Origin: Nitrospirota bacterium
GTDB lineage: Bacteria; Nitrospirota; Nitrospiria; JACRHA01
Direction of reading: 5' to 3'
NCBI GenBank assembly: GCA_016234185.1
Contig: JACRHA010000109.1
Location: 1-43,900, forward strand
DNA length: 43,900 nucleotides
The notes below the pieces were generated by a model that saw nothing but the letters and a program-made list of their open reading frames with translations, ran no database searches and was not told the origin of the DNA. The position numbers and the translations under genes were made by a program. Below, piece after piece: positions 10,131 through 18,896 of the stretch. Positions within the stretch are counted from its first letter, which is position 1; the number at the start of each line of letters is the position of its first letter.

Positions 10131-10240
10131 TCCTCATCTGTACCGTTCAATTTAACAAAAAAATTACATCCCCTTAACACAATATTAACTGTAAGGCTAT
10201 ATACTAGTAGCATCAGACCATAAAAGATGAGGTTGGTCAG

Positions 10241-10900
10241 ATGAATAATAATTCCGGGATTGAAGAGATTGATGTATTGCGGAAATCCAGGGATTTTCTT
10301 CAGACTGTCATAGACAACATTGCTGACCCGACAATGGTGACCGATGTTAACTACCATATAATCCTTGCCAATAAGGCACTCAAGAAGATCTTCGATAGGA
10401 GGGACCCTGTAGCCGAGCATCTTAGTTGCTTTGAGGTCATACATCGCCTGGACAGGCCCTGCCCGGTTGTTTGTCCGGGGTCATACCCCTGTCCGGTGAA
10501 TGAGGTCATTTCTACCTTGATGCCTTCAAGGGTAGTGCATACCCTTCACGATTCATTGGATAATGAAATCTTTATGGAGATAATGGTCTCCCCTATTTTT
10601 GACGAGACAGGGGAGATTGTTAAGATTGTTGAGTCTTTCCGCGATATCACTAAGTATATTAAAGAGGAGGAAAAGCTGGAAGATCTTGTCTTTGATTTTC
10701 AGAATGCCCTTGCTAAGGCCAGGAGGTTGGCTGGCCTCCTCCCTATCTGCATGACATGTAAAAGGATAAGAAGTGAGAAGGGGGATTGGGAGAATATTGA
10801 GGTTTATATAAGGAATCACTCTGAGGCCGAGTTTACCCATGGTCTCTGCCCGGAATGTGAGAAGAAGATATATGGTTTTCGGAACGAAAGGGAACAATAA
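10241..10900 (+). CDS. PAS-domain sensor with C-terminal Cys-rich (LPICMTCK...HGLCPEC) module
   Basis: 'DFLQTVIDNIADPTMVTDVNYHIILANKALKKIF' PAS; 'LLPICMTCKRIRSEKGDWENIEVYIRNHSEAEFTHGLCPEC'. Confidence 0.85.
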   Translation: MNNNSGIEEIDVLRKSRDFLQTVIDNIADPTMVTDVNYHIILANKALKKIFDRRDPVAEHLSCFEVIHRLDRPCPVVCPGSYPCPVNEVISTLMPSRVVHTLHDSLDNEIFMEIMVSPIFDETGEIVKIVESFRDITKYIKEEEKLEDLVFDFQNALAKARRLAGLLPICMTCKRIRSEKGDWENIEVYIRNHSEAEFTHGLCPECEKKIYGFRNEREQ

Positions 10901-10920
10901 GGTTGCAACCGTCAGCCCTG

Positions 10921-11037
10921 TTAATATAATACCCTCTTTAGGTAAAGTCCCTGGGGAGGGAGATTTGTCACAGCCATCCTTGGGTCTCTTGATCTGAGGA
11001 TCCCGGCCGCATCTTCCGGTCTTATCCTTCCCCTTCC
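10921..11037 (-). repeat. Duplicated 3' end of truA (copy A), bracket of inserted segment
   Basis: Aligns with 12092-12208 over 117 bp, 5 substitutions by eye. Reads ...RIRPEDAAGILRSRDPRMAVTNLPPQGLYLKRVLY* on the - strand. Confidence 0.95.
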
Positions 11038-11041
11038 CCTG

Positions 11042-11482
11042 GTGGTACAATTAACCGATTCAGGGGGGTCTCCGGTGAGTAACAAACCTGTGACATTCTC
11101 TGTAACAAGAAATGATGGGACATTAGATGGTGGAAAGAGGTCTGCTGCTGTCAACACAGATCCTCAAGGCAAGGCCCAGGTAACCCTTACCCTCGGTTCC
11201 CATGCAGGATCAGGGGAGAATCAGGTAGAGGCAACATTCCCTGGAAACACAGGACCTCCTGTCACCTTTGTGGCATCTGGTGTCATACCTGGCGATCCCT
11301 TAAACACCTCCTTCTCAGGTATCGTCTTAACAAACACTAATCAGCCTGTCCCAGGCGCTACTATCTCTATCCAGGGGACAACACTTATCACACAGACAGA
11401 TAGCCAGGGGCAGTTCAGATTAACTGGTGTGCCTGTTGGTGCCATACATCTGATCATGAACTTGGACAGTGGGTATCTATAG
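11042..11482 (+). pseudogene. Fragment of an Ig-like (invasin/Big_1-type) plus carboxypeptidase-regulatory-like domain surface protein, truncated at both ends
   Basis: 'VQLTDSGGSPVSNKPVTFSVTRNDGTL...VNTDPQGKAQVTLTLG' and 'FSGIVLTNTNQPVPGATISIQGTTLITQTDSQGQFRLTGVPVGAIHLI'; no 5' region, abuts the truA duplicate. Confidence 0.7.
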
Positions 11483-11515
11483 GTACAGGATCAGTTACAG
11501 AGGATGGTATAAAGA

Positions 11516-11746
11516 TTATGATGCCTTCAATACCTGCGTTTTTACAGGCAAAACCTTTGAAGGTCTTCTCTCGCCCCTGGCAAGGTAGTTTAATATCTCA
11601 AAGCCTATTATGCTTCCGTCCTCGGCAATAGAGTAGATAATCTCCTTGCCAACATCGCTTTCCTTGCAATAAACCTCCTTCTTATTGCTGAAGCGGACAT
11701 GAAGGGCATTGCCTTTTTCGTCATACACTATCTTGATTGGCTTCAT
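11516..11746 (-). CDS. DUF2283-type small protein, putative antitoxin
   Basis: 'IVYDEKGNALHVRFS...EIIYSIAEDGSIIGFEILNY' DUF2283 pattern; overlaps the upstream ORF by 26 nt. Confidence 0.7.
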   Translation of the reverse strand: MKPIKIVYDEKGNALHVRFSNKKEVYCKESDVGKEIIYSIAEDGSIIGFEILNYLARGERRPSKVLPVKTQVLKAS

Positions 11747-12041
11747 ATACTGTAACCCCCTTTTTAATTTTGTCGGTTAAGTAAGACGTAATTATAAAAC
11801 CCTCTCCGTCAAGATGACGGCAAACAACACAGAGAAAATATTTATCGTAAGGAGCATAGTAAAGATATACTTTTTCATCCTCTTTGCTGAGTCTGACATA
11901 AACAGGATTCCTTAATGTTTCTTTAACCTGCTCCTCCAGCCCAATTATTGATTCATGTTTGCCTGTGATATAATCCCAATGTCGTTTAGTTACCCTGATG
12001 CGCTGACCGAATTTAGAAAACGTCTCTATATAAACGGACAT
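11721..12041 (-). CDS. Putative toxin of RelE-like/PBECR or DUF4258-like nuclease fold
   Basis: 'RVTKRHWDYITGKHESI...LEEQVKETLRNPVYVRLSKEDEKVYLYYAPYDKYFLCVVCRHLDGEGFIITSYLTDKIKKG'; paired with DUF2283. Confidence 0.5.
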   Translation of the reverse strand: MSVYIETFSKFGQRIRVTKRHWDYITGKHESIIGLEEQVKETLRNPVYVRLSKEDEKVYLYYAPYDKYFLCVVCRHLDGEGFIITSYLTDKIKKGVTVYEANQDSV

Positions 12042-12091
12042 GGCTCTATTATAACTGAATATGAAACTTTATACAGTTTACATCCTATCTG

Positions 12092-12829
12092 CTAATATAG
12101 TACCCTTTTTAAGAAAAGTCCCTGGGGAGGGAGATTTGTCACAGCCATCCTTGGGTCTCTTGATCTGAGGATCCCGGCCGCATCTTCCGGTCTTATCCTT
12201 CCCCTTCCTGCCTCAACGAGTGTCCCGATAATTCGTCTTACCATATGATGAAGAAATCTGTCGGCCTCCAAGGTTATAATGATTTCTCCGGAAGACCTCT
12301 TCATTTTTATGGCCTTGAGATTGCAAAGGTTTTTCTTCTTATCCTCATAACGTGAGGATGAGTAGGCTGAAAAATCATGCAGGCCCAAAAAACATAATGA
12401 TGCCTTGCGCATGATATTTATGTCGAGAAGATCATGCAATTGAAATGTATAATTCCTCCTAAGGCTGGATATATGCCCACCATCTATGATCCGATATTCA
12501 TATACCTTTCCTTTTGCAGAATACCTTGCATGGAAGTCATCCGGTACAACTTCTACCCGAAGTACCGCTATGTCGGCCGGGAGGAGGGAGTTAAGGGCCT
12601 TTCTCCAGCTATCCGTATCAAGCCTGGAGCAATCCTTGAAACTTGCCACCTGTCCTGTCGCGTGTACACCTGCATCTGTCCTGCCTGCACCAATGAGGGG
12701 GAGATATGACCCTGTGATCCTCTTTGTGACATCCTGGATTGTACCCTGGATAGTCGGCAGATCCGGTTGATACTGCCAGCCATGGTAGTTTGTCCCGTCA
12801 TACTCAATAAGCAATCTTATATTCTGCAT
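12092..12829 (-). CDS. truA: tRNA pseudouridine(38-40) synthase
   Basis: MQNIRLLIEYDGTNYHGWQYQPDLPTIQG, GAGRTDAGVHATGQVASF. Confidence 0.96.
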   Translation of the reverse strand: MQNIRLLIEYDGTNYHGWQYQPDLPTIQGTIQDVTKRITGSYLPLIGAGRTDAGVHATGQVASFKDCSRLDTDSWRKALNSLLPADIAVLRVEVVPDDFHARYSAKGKVYEYRIIDGGHISSLRRNYTFQLHDLLDINIMRKASLCFLGLHDFSAYSSSRYEDKKKNLCNLKAIKMKRSSGEIIITLEADRFLHHMVRRIIGTLVEAGRGRIRPEDAAGILRSRDPRMAVTNLPPQGLFLKRVLY

Positions 12830-12848
12830 CTATGGTTCAGATCTTTCT

Positions 12849-14408
12849 TCAGGAGGGGATTTGACCCTGCTTGTTTTTGATATACTCCCTGATGCCTTCT
12901 AAAAGGGCCTCTGCTATCTTCTGCCTGTAATCATCCTTTCTGAGAAGAGCTTCCTCATAGGCGTTGCTGATAAATGAGACCTCAGCTAAGATACTGGGCA
13001 TATCTGTATGTATAAGGACATAGAATGGCGCCTTCTTTACCCCAAGTTTTACTATATTATACCTCTTATCCAAAATCCCTGAGAAGGATTCCATTGTAAG
13101 GTGGGCGAATTCGAGCGACATTTCTGTGGTAAAATCCTTTGCAAGCTCCTTTAGTATTGCCTGGAGATAGTTTACATCCTCTTCCGATGTAGAATTCTCT
13201 CTTGCTGCAGTAGCCAGGGCCCTTTTGTCAGAGGGGGCTCCCAGGAGATAGACTTCAACACCCCTTGTATTTTTCTTAGGGCTCGAATTTGCATGGATAG
13301 AGACAAATAGCTCCCCGTTGCTTCCATTTGCCAGACGGCTTCTTTCGTCTAATGGGATAAATAGATCTGTATCCCTCGTCATTATGACCCTCTTCCCCAT
13401 TTTCCTGATGATCATATCCCTTAGTCTAAGCCCGATATCCAGGACCACCTCTTTTTCAGTAAGCCCGCTCTTTCCGATGGCGCCAGGGTCCTTGCCGCCA
13501 TGCCCGGGGTCTATTATTATCGTATCTATCTTTTGTGCCGGCTGACTGCCGACCATTTTATCTTTTTTTGAAGGGGGTTCCTCAGATGGCTGTAGGGTAT
13601 TCTTCTTATTGGTATCTTTGCTGAATATGTCTATAACGATCCTTGGCGGCGAGGGAAGGGGGAAGGCCTTGAATTTTTTCAGGCCATCAAGCCAGAAGGA
13701 GATGGCAATTGCATCAGGCCCCGTCTCTGAGACCTGAACCTTTTTTATTGTAGAATCACTAATCAACTCGATTTTGTCCTTAAGTTCTTTGCCTACATAA
13801 AGGTTATAGAGGTTCAGGGTAACCCTATCTTCAGACGATGCGGCATGGTCGAACCTTACCAGGGTATCCAGATCCAGGACAATCCTGGTATATTTTTGAT
13901 GTGACCAGTATCTGATATCCCTTGCCTCTGCCCTGCCCTTAACATCAATATCCTTTGTCCCTTCATCTCCTCCATTTTTTTTGGCGATTTCTTCTATCCT
14001 GTTTATCTCTGTCCGGCTAAGCTGATATAGCTCTGAGTCGGGATAATCTGTGGTCACATTAGAGAACAGTTCTTTTGCCTTTAGGAGATCCGATCTCTTT
14101 CCGGAATACCTGTATAGTCCGAGGTAAAGCCCCGCGGCATGGAATAGCGATTTTTCTTTAAGTCCGCTCTCATTGGTTACAACGGAACTGTTAAGGGAGA
14201 TAAATTTTCTTATGCATTCCTCCCAGTTTTTCCTGTACTTCTGCTTATTTTTAGACTCTCTCAGGCTGTTTTCGCATGATGCTGCTGCATTAAACCTTGT
14301 TTGGGCAGACCTTTTGGAGACCTGTGTTCCTTGTGAGTCCCGGGTATATGGAGAGAGGATGGTTATGATAATAAGGCACAGAATTGTTTTTTGAATCATT
14401 CTTTTCAT
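12849..14408 (-). CDS. N-acetylmuramoyl-L-alanine amidase (AMIN-like plus Amidase_3)
   Basis: IIIDPGHGGKDPGAIG...EKEVVLDIGLRL...VFVSIHAN-type (LFVSIHANSS), 'LAEVSFISN'; signal peptide after MKRMIQKTILCLII. Confidence 0.93.
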   Translation of the reverse strand: MKRMIQKTILCLIIITILSPYTRDSQGTQVSKRSAQTRFNAAASCENSLRESKNKQKYRKNWEECIRKFISLNSSVVTNESGLKEKSLFHAAGLYLGLYRYSGKRSDLLKAKELFSNVTTDYPDSELYQLSRTEINRIEEIAKKNGGDEGTKDIDVKGRAEARDIRYWSHQKYTRIVLDLDTLVRFDHAASSEDRVTLNLYNLYVGKELKDKIELISDSTIKKVQVSETGPDAIAISFWLDGLKKFKAFPLPSPPRIVIDIFSKDTNKKNTLQPSEEPPSKKDKMVGSQPAQKIDTIIIDPGHGGKDPGAIGKSGLTEKEVVLDIGLRLRDMIIRKMGKRVIMTRDTDLFIPLDERSRLANGSNGELFVSIHANSSPKKNTRGVEVYLLGAPSDKRALATAARENSTSEEDVNYLQAILKELAKDFTTEMSLEFAHLTMESFSGILDKRYNIVKLGVKKAPFYVLIHTDMPSILAEVSFISNAYEEALLRKDDYRQKIAEALLEGIREYIKNKQGQIPS

Positions 14409-14567
14409 AGCTATATGACGGTTAAAATAAATTAGCTTAACTCCTATCCTTATGTCAATATCGTGCTGCCGGGTATCTTCCGAGTATCTTGGCTCCTTGA
14501 CAGAAGCATGCAAAAGACTATAATCTATACTAAGAGATTAAAAACTCAACTACTATTTTATATTAAA

Positions 14568-15542
14568 GTGAATTTTCCAATTTACCGGCCAAGAAGACTA
14601 CGTAAGACAGAAGACTTAAGGAGGATGGTCAGGGAGACAAGATTGTCTGTAGATAATCTTGTCTATCCTATGTTTGTCGTATGCGGGAAGGGGAAAAAAG
14701 AGGAGATTGGGTCTATGCCGGGGGTTTTCAGGTTTTCCGTAGACATGCTCACAAAAGAGGCCCAGGAGGTAGCCGGTCTTGGAATTCCTGCGGTAATCCT
14801 ATTCGGGATACCAGACAGAAAGGACGAAACCGGTTCCGAGGCCTTAAACCCGAAGGGGGTTGTGCAGGAGGCAGTGAGGGCCCTGAAGGACAAGGTACAT
14901 GGCCTGACAGTTATAACAGATGTTTGTATTGATGAATATACATCCCACGGTCATTGCGGTCTGGTTAAAGACGGGCAGATTTTAAACGATCCTACACTTG
15001 AGATCCTGTCCAGGATGGCCCTCTCCCACGCAGAGGCGGGCGCTGATATGGTAGCGCCGTCCGATATGATGGATGGGAGGGTAGGTTCAATAAGGAAGGC
15101 CCTCGACGGCAACGGCTTCCATGATATACCTATTATGTCGTATGCCGCAAAGTATGCTTCCTTATTCTATGGCCCTTTCAGGGAGGCGGCAGATTCAACG
15201 CCAAAGTTCGGCGACCGGCGCTCATACCAGATGGATCCGCCGAATGCCATAGAGGCATTGCGGGAGGTGGCTCTGGATATTGAGGAGGGGGCCGATATTA
15301 TCATGGTTAAGCCTGCCCTGGCATACCTTGATATAATATACCGGGTAAAGAATGAGTTTAACTATCCTGTGGCCGCATATAACGTAAGCGGGGAGTACTC
15401 CATGGTCAGGGCTGCTGCAAATTCAGGCTGGCTCGATGGTGATAGGGTAATGATGGAGATCCTTGTTTCTATCAGGCGGGCAGGGGCCGATCTTATTCTT
15501 ACCTATTTTGCCAGGGATGCGGCCAGAATCTTAAATAAATAA
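14568..15542 (+). CDS. hemB: Porphobilinogen synthase (delta-aminolevulinic acid dehydratase)
   Basis: (V)[23 protein letters not shown]...[14 protein letters not shown]; probable GTG start at 14568 within ORF 14463-15542. Confidence 0.95.
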   Translation: MNFPIYRPRRLRKTEDLRRMVRETRLSVDNLVYPMFVVCGKGKKEEIGSMPGVFRFSVDMLTKEAQEVAGLGIPAVILFGIPDRKDETGSEALNPKGVVQEAVRALKDKVHGLTVITDVCIDEYTSHGHCGLVKDGQILNDPTLEILSRMALSHAEAGADMVAPSDMMDGRVGSIRKALDGNGFHDIPIMSYAAKYASLFYGPFREAADSTPKFGDRRSYQMDPPNAIEALREVALDIEEGADIIMVKPALAYLDIIYRVKNEFNYPVAAYNVSGEYSMVRAAANSGWLDGDRVMMEILVSIRRAGADLILTYFARDAARILNK

Positions 15543-16486
15543 TGAAAATCATCCATAATTTTCCGGATACACCTATAGGAGGCATTAAGAAAGGGCTTAC
15601 CTATCCCGTTATTACAATAGGAAACTTTGATGGCCTTCACCTGGGCCATCAGGTGATAATGCAGTCTGTGGTGAAAGAGGCAGGGATAAGGGGGGGTACA
15701 GGCATTGTGGTTACATTTGAACCCCATCCATTCAGTCTGCTCGCATCTGATAGACCCCTGAAGCTCCTGACATCTTTTGATGAGAGGATGAGGCTCATAG
15801 AGGGGCTTGGGATAGATATGGTAATTTGCGCCAGGTTTGATGAGAAATTTGCACATCTGTCTCCCTATGAGTTTGCTGCAAATATCCTTCATGGGGAGAT
15901 AGGCGCAAAGGAGATATATGTCGGGGAAGATTTTGCATTCGGCTACAAAAGGAGCGGAAAGATAGACGATCTAAAAAGGTTCGGGAGGGAATTCGGTTTC
16001 AAGGTAGATACGATCATGCCTGTGATATTGGACGGGGAGAGGGTAAGTTCATCGAGGATCAGGGGACTTATCGGGGACGGAAGGGTAGGGGAGTCTGCAA
16101 GGCTCCTTGGGAGATATTACTCTATAGAGGGTCTGGTTGTTGCGGGAAAAAACAGGGGCAAGGATCTGGGTTATCCAACGGCAAATGTCAGGCCGCCTGA
16201 TGAGATGATACCCAAAGATGGTGTCTATGCTGCAAAGGTCACCATTGATGCGACATCGATGGATGGGGTTACCTATATCGGGAATCAGCCTACATTCGGT
16301 ATAAATGAAAAGATGGTGGAGGTGCATATCTTCAACTGCGATAAAAATCTATATGATAAGAGCATCAGAATAACCTTTATCGAACATATAAGGGATGATG
16401 TGACCTTTGAAAACAGGGATCTGCTTATAGGGCAGATTAAGGACGATATCAGACGCGCAAAGGAACTGCTTCTTTTTAAGGGATAA
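15542..16486 (+). CDS. ribF: Bifunctional riboflavin kinase / FAD synthetase
   Basis: VITIGNFDGLHLGHQ, GKNRGKDLGYPTANV, FGINEKMVEVHIFN. Confidence 0.95.
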   Translation: MKIIHNFPDTPIGGIKKGLTYPVITIGNFDGLHLGHQVIMQSVVKEAGIRGGTGIVVTFEPHPFSLLASDRPLKLLTSFDERMRLIEGLGIDMVICARFDEKFAHLSPYEFAANILHGEIGAKEIYVGEDFAFGYKRSGKIDDLKRFGREFGFKVDTIMPVILDGERVSSSRIRGLIGDGRVGESARLLGRYYSIEGLVVAGKNRGKDLGYPTANVRPPDEMIPKDGVYAAKVTIDATSMDGVTYIGNQPTFGINEKMVEVHIFNCDKNLYDKSIRITFIEHIRDDVTFENRDLLIGQIKDDIRRAKELLLFKG

Positions 16487-16507
16487 ACAGGGGTATCAGG
16501 GCAAGCT

Positions 16508-17983
16508 ATGTCAAGGGTATTAAGTAGTATGCGTTTAGAACCGATTATAAGTAAGGTGAAGGGGGAGATCGTAAAAAATAGTCTGATTTCGGCGGGGGAT
16601 AGGGTTGTTGTCGCCCTCTCAGGGGGCCCCGATTCTATGGCCATGCTCCATATATTGACAGGGCTTTATCAAGAGCTGGACATAAGCCTACATATTGCCC
16701 ATCTGGATCATCAGTTCAGGGGCATTCAATCCCAAAAGGATTCGGAATTCATAAGAAGCTATGCAGATAGGTTATGCCTCCCTGCCACTATTGAATCGAT
16801 CGATGTGCCTTCTTTTGCAAGGAAGAATCGCCTTTCCGCCCAGGCGGCTGCAAGGGAGATCAGGTATAAATTTCTCTTTAAGGTGGCCAGGGAGGTTGGG
16901 GGGACAAAGATAGCCCTTGGACATACCTCGAACGACCAGGCAGAGACTGTACTGGCCAGGCTACTTAGGGGGGCCGGCTCCAGGGGGCTCTCGGGTATCC
17001 CGGTTTACGGTAGGGGGATGATAATCAGGCCGCTCCTCTCTGTATCAAGGGCGGAGATAATGGATTATCTGAACCAATCAAATATCCCTTTCCTTAATGA
17101 CCCGACAAATGAGAAACCGATCTATCTCAGAAACAGGATAAGACATGAACTGCTGCCGTTTTTGGCTGAAAGATATAGCCCCGGCATATACGATATCTTA
17201 AACAGAGAGGCCGAAATATTATGCAGGGAGAATGAATTCCTCTCCCAATATGCATCCGGTATCCTGGATGATATTATCAGTGATAGTTCGGCAGGCTCAC
17301 TAGGGGAGGGGGGTCTTGAGCTTGATCTTGGACTTTTTTCAATGCACCATATAGCTGTCAAAAGGCGGGTGATCCTTGAGGCCGTGAGGCGTGTCAAGGG
17401 GGATATTGATAATATCAGTTTTGTTCAGATCGATGAGACCCTCCGGATGGCGGATAACGGAAGGACAGGGGCTGTTATAATATTCCCTGGCCGGGTCAGG
17501 ATCAGAAGGGGATATAACCGGATTATTGTATCCCTTGGTGGGGATTTAGTCCCCTCATTAAGGCAGTCTGCTTTGTGTATTGGCGAAGTGCGGACGCTTG
17601 TCTTGCCTGTACCAGGAAGGGTCTCTCTGAAGCCATCATTAATGGAGATAGAGGCCTCAATTATGGAGGGTCCCTGTATCTATAGCGGAGGGGCCGGCAA
17701 AGGCGCCTCCTTTGATCTTGAAATGTTTTCTTCTCCTCTCTTCATAAGAAACAGGAGGAGGGGGGATATCCTTTATCCCCTTGGGATGGGCGGAAAGAAA
17801 AAGAAACTGCATGATATATTTATTGATATGAAGATACCCCTTGAGGAAAGAGGGGGGATACCCCTGCTAGTATCTCCGGAAGGGATCCTCTGGGTTATGG
17901 GTGTAAGGCAGGACGAAAGGTTTAAGGTCAGGGATAATACAAAGAGGACACTCCTGGTAAAAATTCTGAGGGGAGGAGATTGA
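16508..17983 (+). CDS. tilS: tRNA(Ile)-lysidine synthase
   Basis: VVVALSGGPDSMAMLHIL PP-loop; GHTSNDQAETVLARLLRGAGSRGLSGI; C-terminal TilS domain. Confidence 0.95.
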   Translation: MSRVLSSMRLEPIISKVKGEIVKNSLISAGDRVVVALSGGPDSMAMLHILTGLYQELDISLHIAHLDHQFRGIQSQKDSEFIRSYADRLCLPATIESIDVPSFARKNRLSAQAAAREIRYKFLFKVAREVGGTKIALGHTSNDQAETVLARLLRGAGSRGLSGIPVYGRGMIIRPLLSVSRAEIMDYLNQSNIPFLNDPTNEKPIYLRNRIRHELLPFLAERYSPGIYDILNREAEILCRENEFLSQYASGILDDIISDSSAGSLGEGGLELDLGLFSMHHIAVKRRVILEAVRRVKGDIDNISFVQIDETLRMADNGRTGAVIIFPGRVRIRRGYNRIIVSLGGDLVPSLRQSALCIGEVRTLVLPVPGRVSLKPSLMEIEASIMEGPCIYSGGAGKGASFDLEMFSSPLFIRNRRRGDILYPLGMGGKKKKLHDIFIDMKIPLEERGGIPLLVSPEGILWVMGVRQDERFKVRDNTKRTLLVKILRGGD

Positions 17984-17984
17984 A

Positions 17985-18524
17985 ATGTCAGAGCGCATCT
18001 TTGGAAAACCGATAATAACACAGGTTGAGATGCAGAGGAGGATAAAGGAACTAGGCAGGCGTATATCGATCGATTATGAAGGCAAGGATCTGCTTGTGGT
18101 CGGTGTATTAAAGGGTGCCTTTGCCTTCTTTGCTGACCTTATAAGGGCTATAAGGCTGCCGGTAAGGGTCGATTTTATAATGGTCTCGAGCTATGGGGTT
18201 AAGAGCAAGTCTGCCGGAAGGGTAAAGGTGATATCTGATCTTACGGCAGATATAGCAGGACAGGATGTGCTCATTGTTGAGGATATTGTTGATTCCGGGC
18301 TTACTGTCAACTCCCTAAAGAAGAACCTCCTTTCCCGCAGACCCAAATCTCTTAGGTTCTGTGCACTCCTGGATAAGCAGGAGAGGAGAAAGATAGATGT
18401 TGTGATCGACTATGTGGGCTTCAAGATACCGAATAAATATGTGGTTGGTTACGGACTGGATTATCAGGATAAGTATAGAAACCTGCCTTATATAGCTGTA
18501 CTGGAGAATGTTGATGAGGAGTAG
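17985..18524 (+). CDS. hpt: Hypoxanthine phosphoribosyltransferase
   Basis: VLKGAFAFFADL, VLIVEDIVDSGLTVN PRPP motif, FKIPNKYVVGYGLDYQDKYRNLPYI. Confidence 0.95.
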   Translation: MSERIFGKPIITQVEMQRRIKELGRRISIDYEGKDLLVVGVLKGAFAFFADLIRAIRLPVRVDFIMVSSYGVKSKSAGRVKVISDLTADIAGQDVLIVEDIVDSGLTVNSLKKNLLSRRPKSLRFCALLDKQERRKIDVVIDYVGFKIPNKYVVGYGLDYQDKYRNLPYIAVLENVDEE

Positions 18525-18534
18525 GCGATCCTAT

Positions 18535-18756
18535 TGCAGGGGCTCGCGCGCCCCCTCCACCGGCAAAGCCGAAGCGAGCATCCGGCTCGGCCGGTGCAAG
18601 CGCGGGGTGTGGGGGCATCGGAGGAGCCACTGCACCGCACGGGCCCCTACAGATGATCGTCGCCTCCCCCTCAACGCTCGCCTGGCTCGCTGGATAGATC
18701 TAAAGGGGCTTGCGTCGCCTCGCCCCTACAACTCAACGCTCGCTTTGCTCGCTGGA
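18535..18756. repeat. GC-rich dispersed repeat cluster (family R1), opposite orientation to the 6-kb copy
   Basis: 'cgccccctccaccggc...ccctcaacgctcgc..ggctcgctgg...aaggggcttgcgtcgcctcgcccctacaactcaacgctcgctttgctcgctgg'; 18717-18755 is identical to 39860-39898. Confidence 0.85.
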
Positions 18757-18896
18757 GGTCCGTGTTACCTGATGCTATCTAAATATTGTCATACGTATAG
18801 AAAGTATGTTAGAATTTTTTCTAAAAGAATTTTTGGTGAAGAGCCTTGGCCTCGAGGCCGGGCAGGTATGATAAGATCATTTTTGGAGGAATTAGC

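Noticed and set aside
10921-11157. ORF on - strand (78 aa) as a separate gene
   Set aside because: It is the duplicated truA C-terminus extended into antisense of the Ig fragment, not an independent gene.
14463-14567. Upstream extension of the hemB ORF to 14463
   Set aside because: Overlaps the amiC upstream region and lacks HemB similarity; GTG at 14568 ([12 protein letters not shown]) fits the usual HemB N-terminus.
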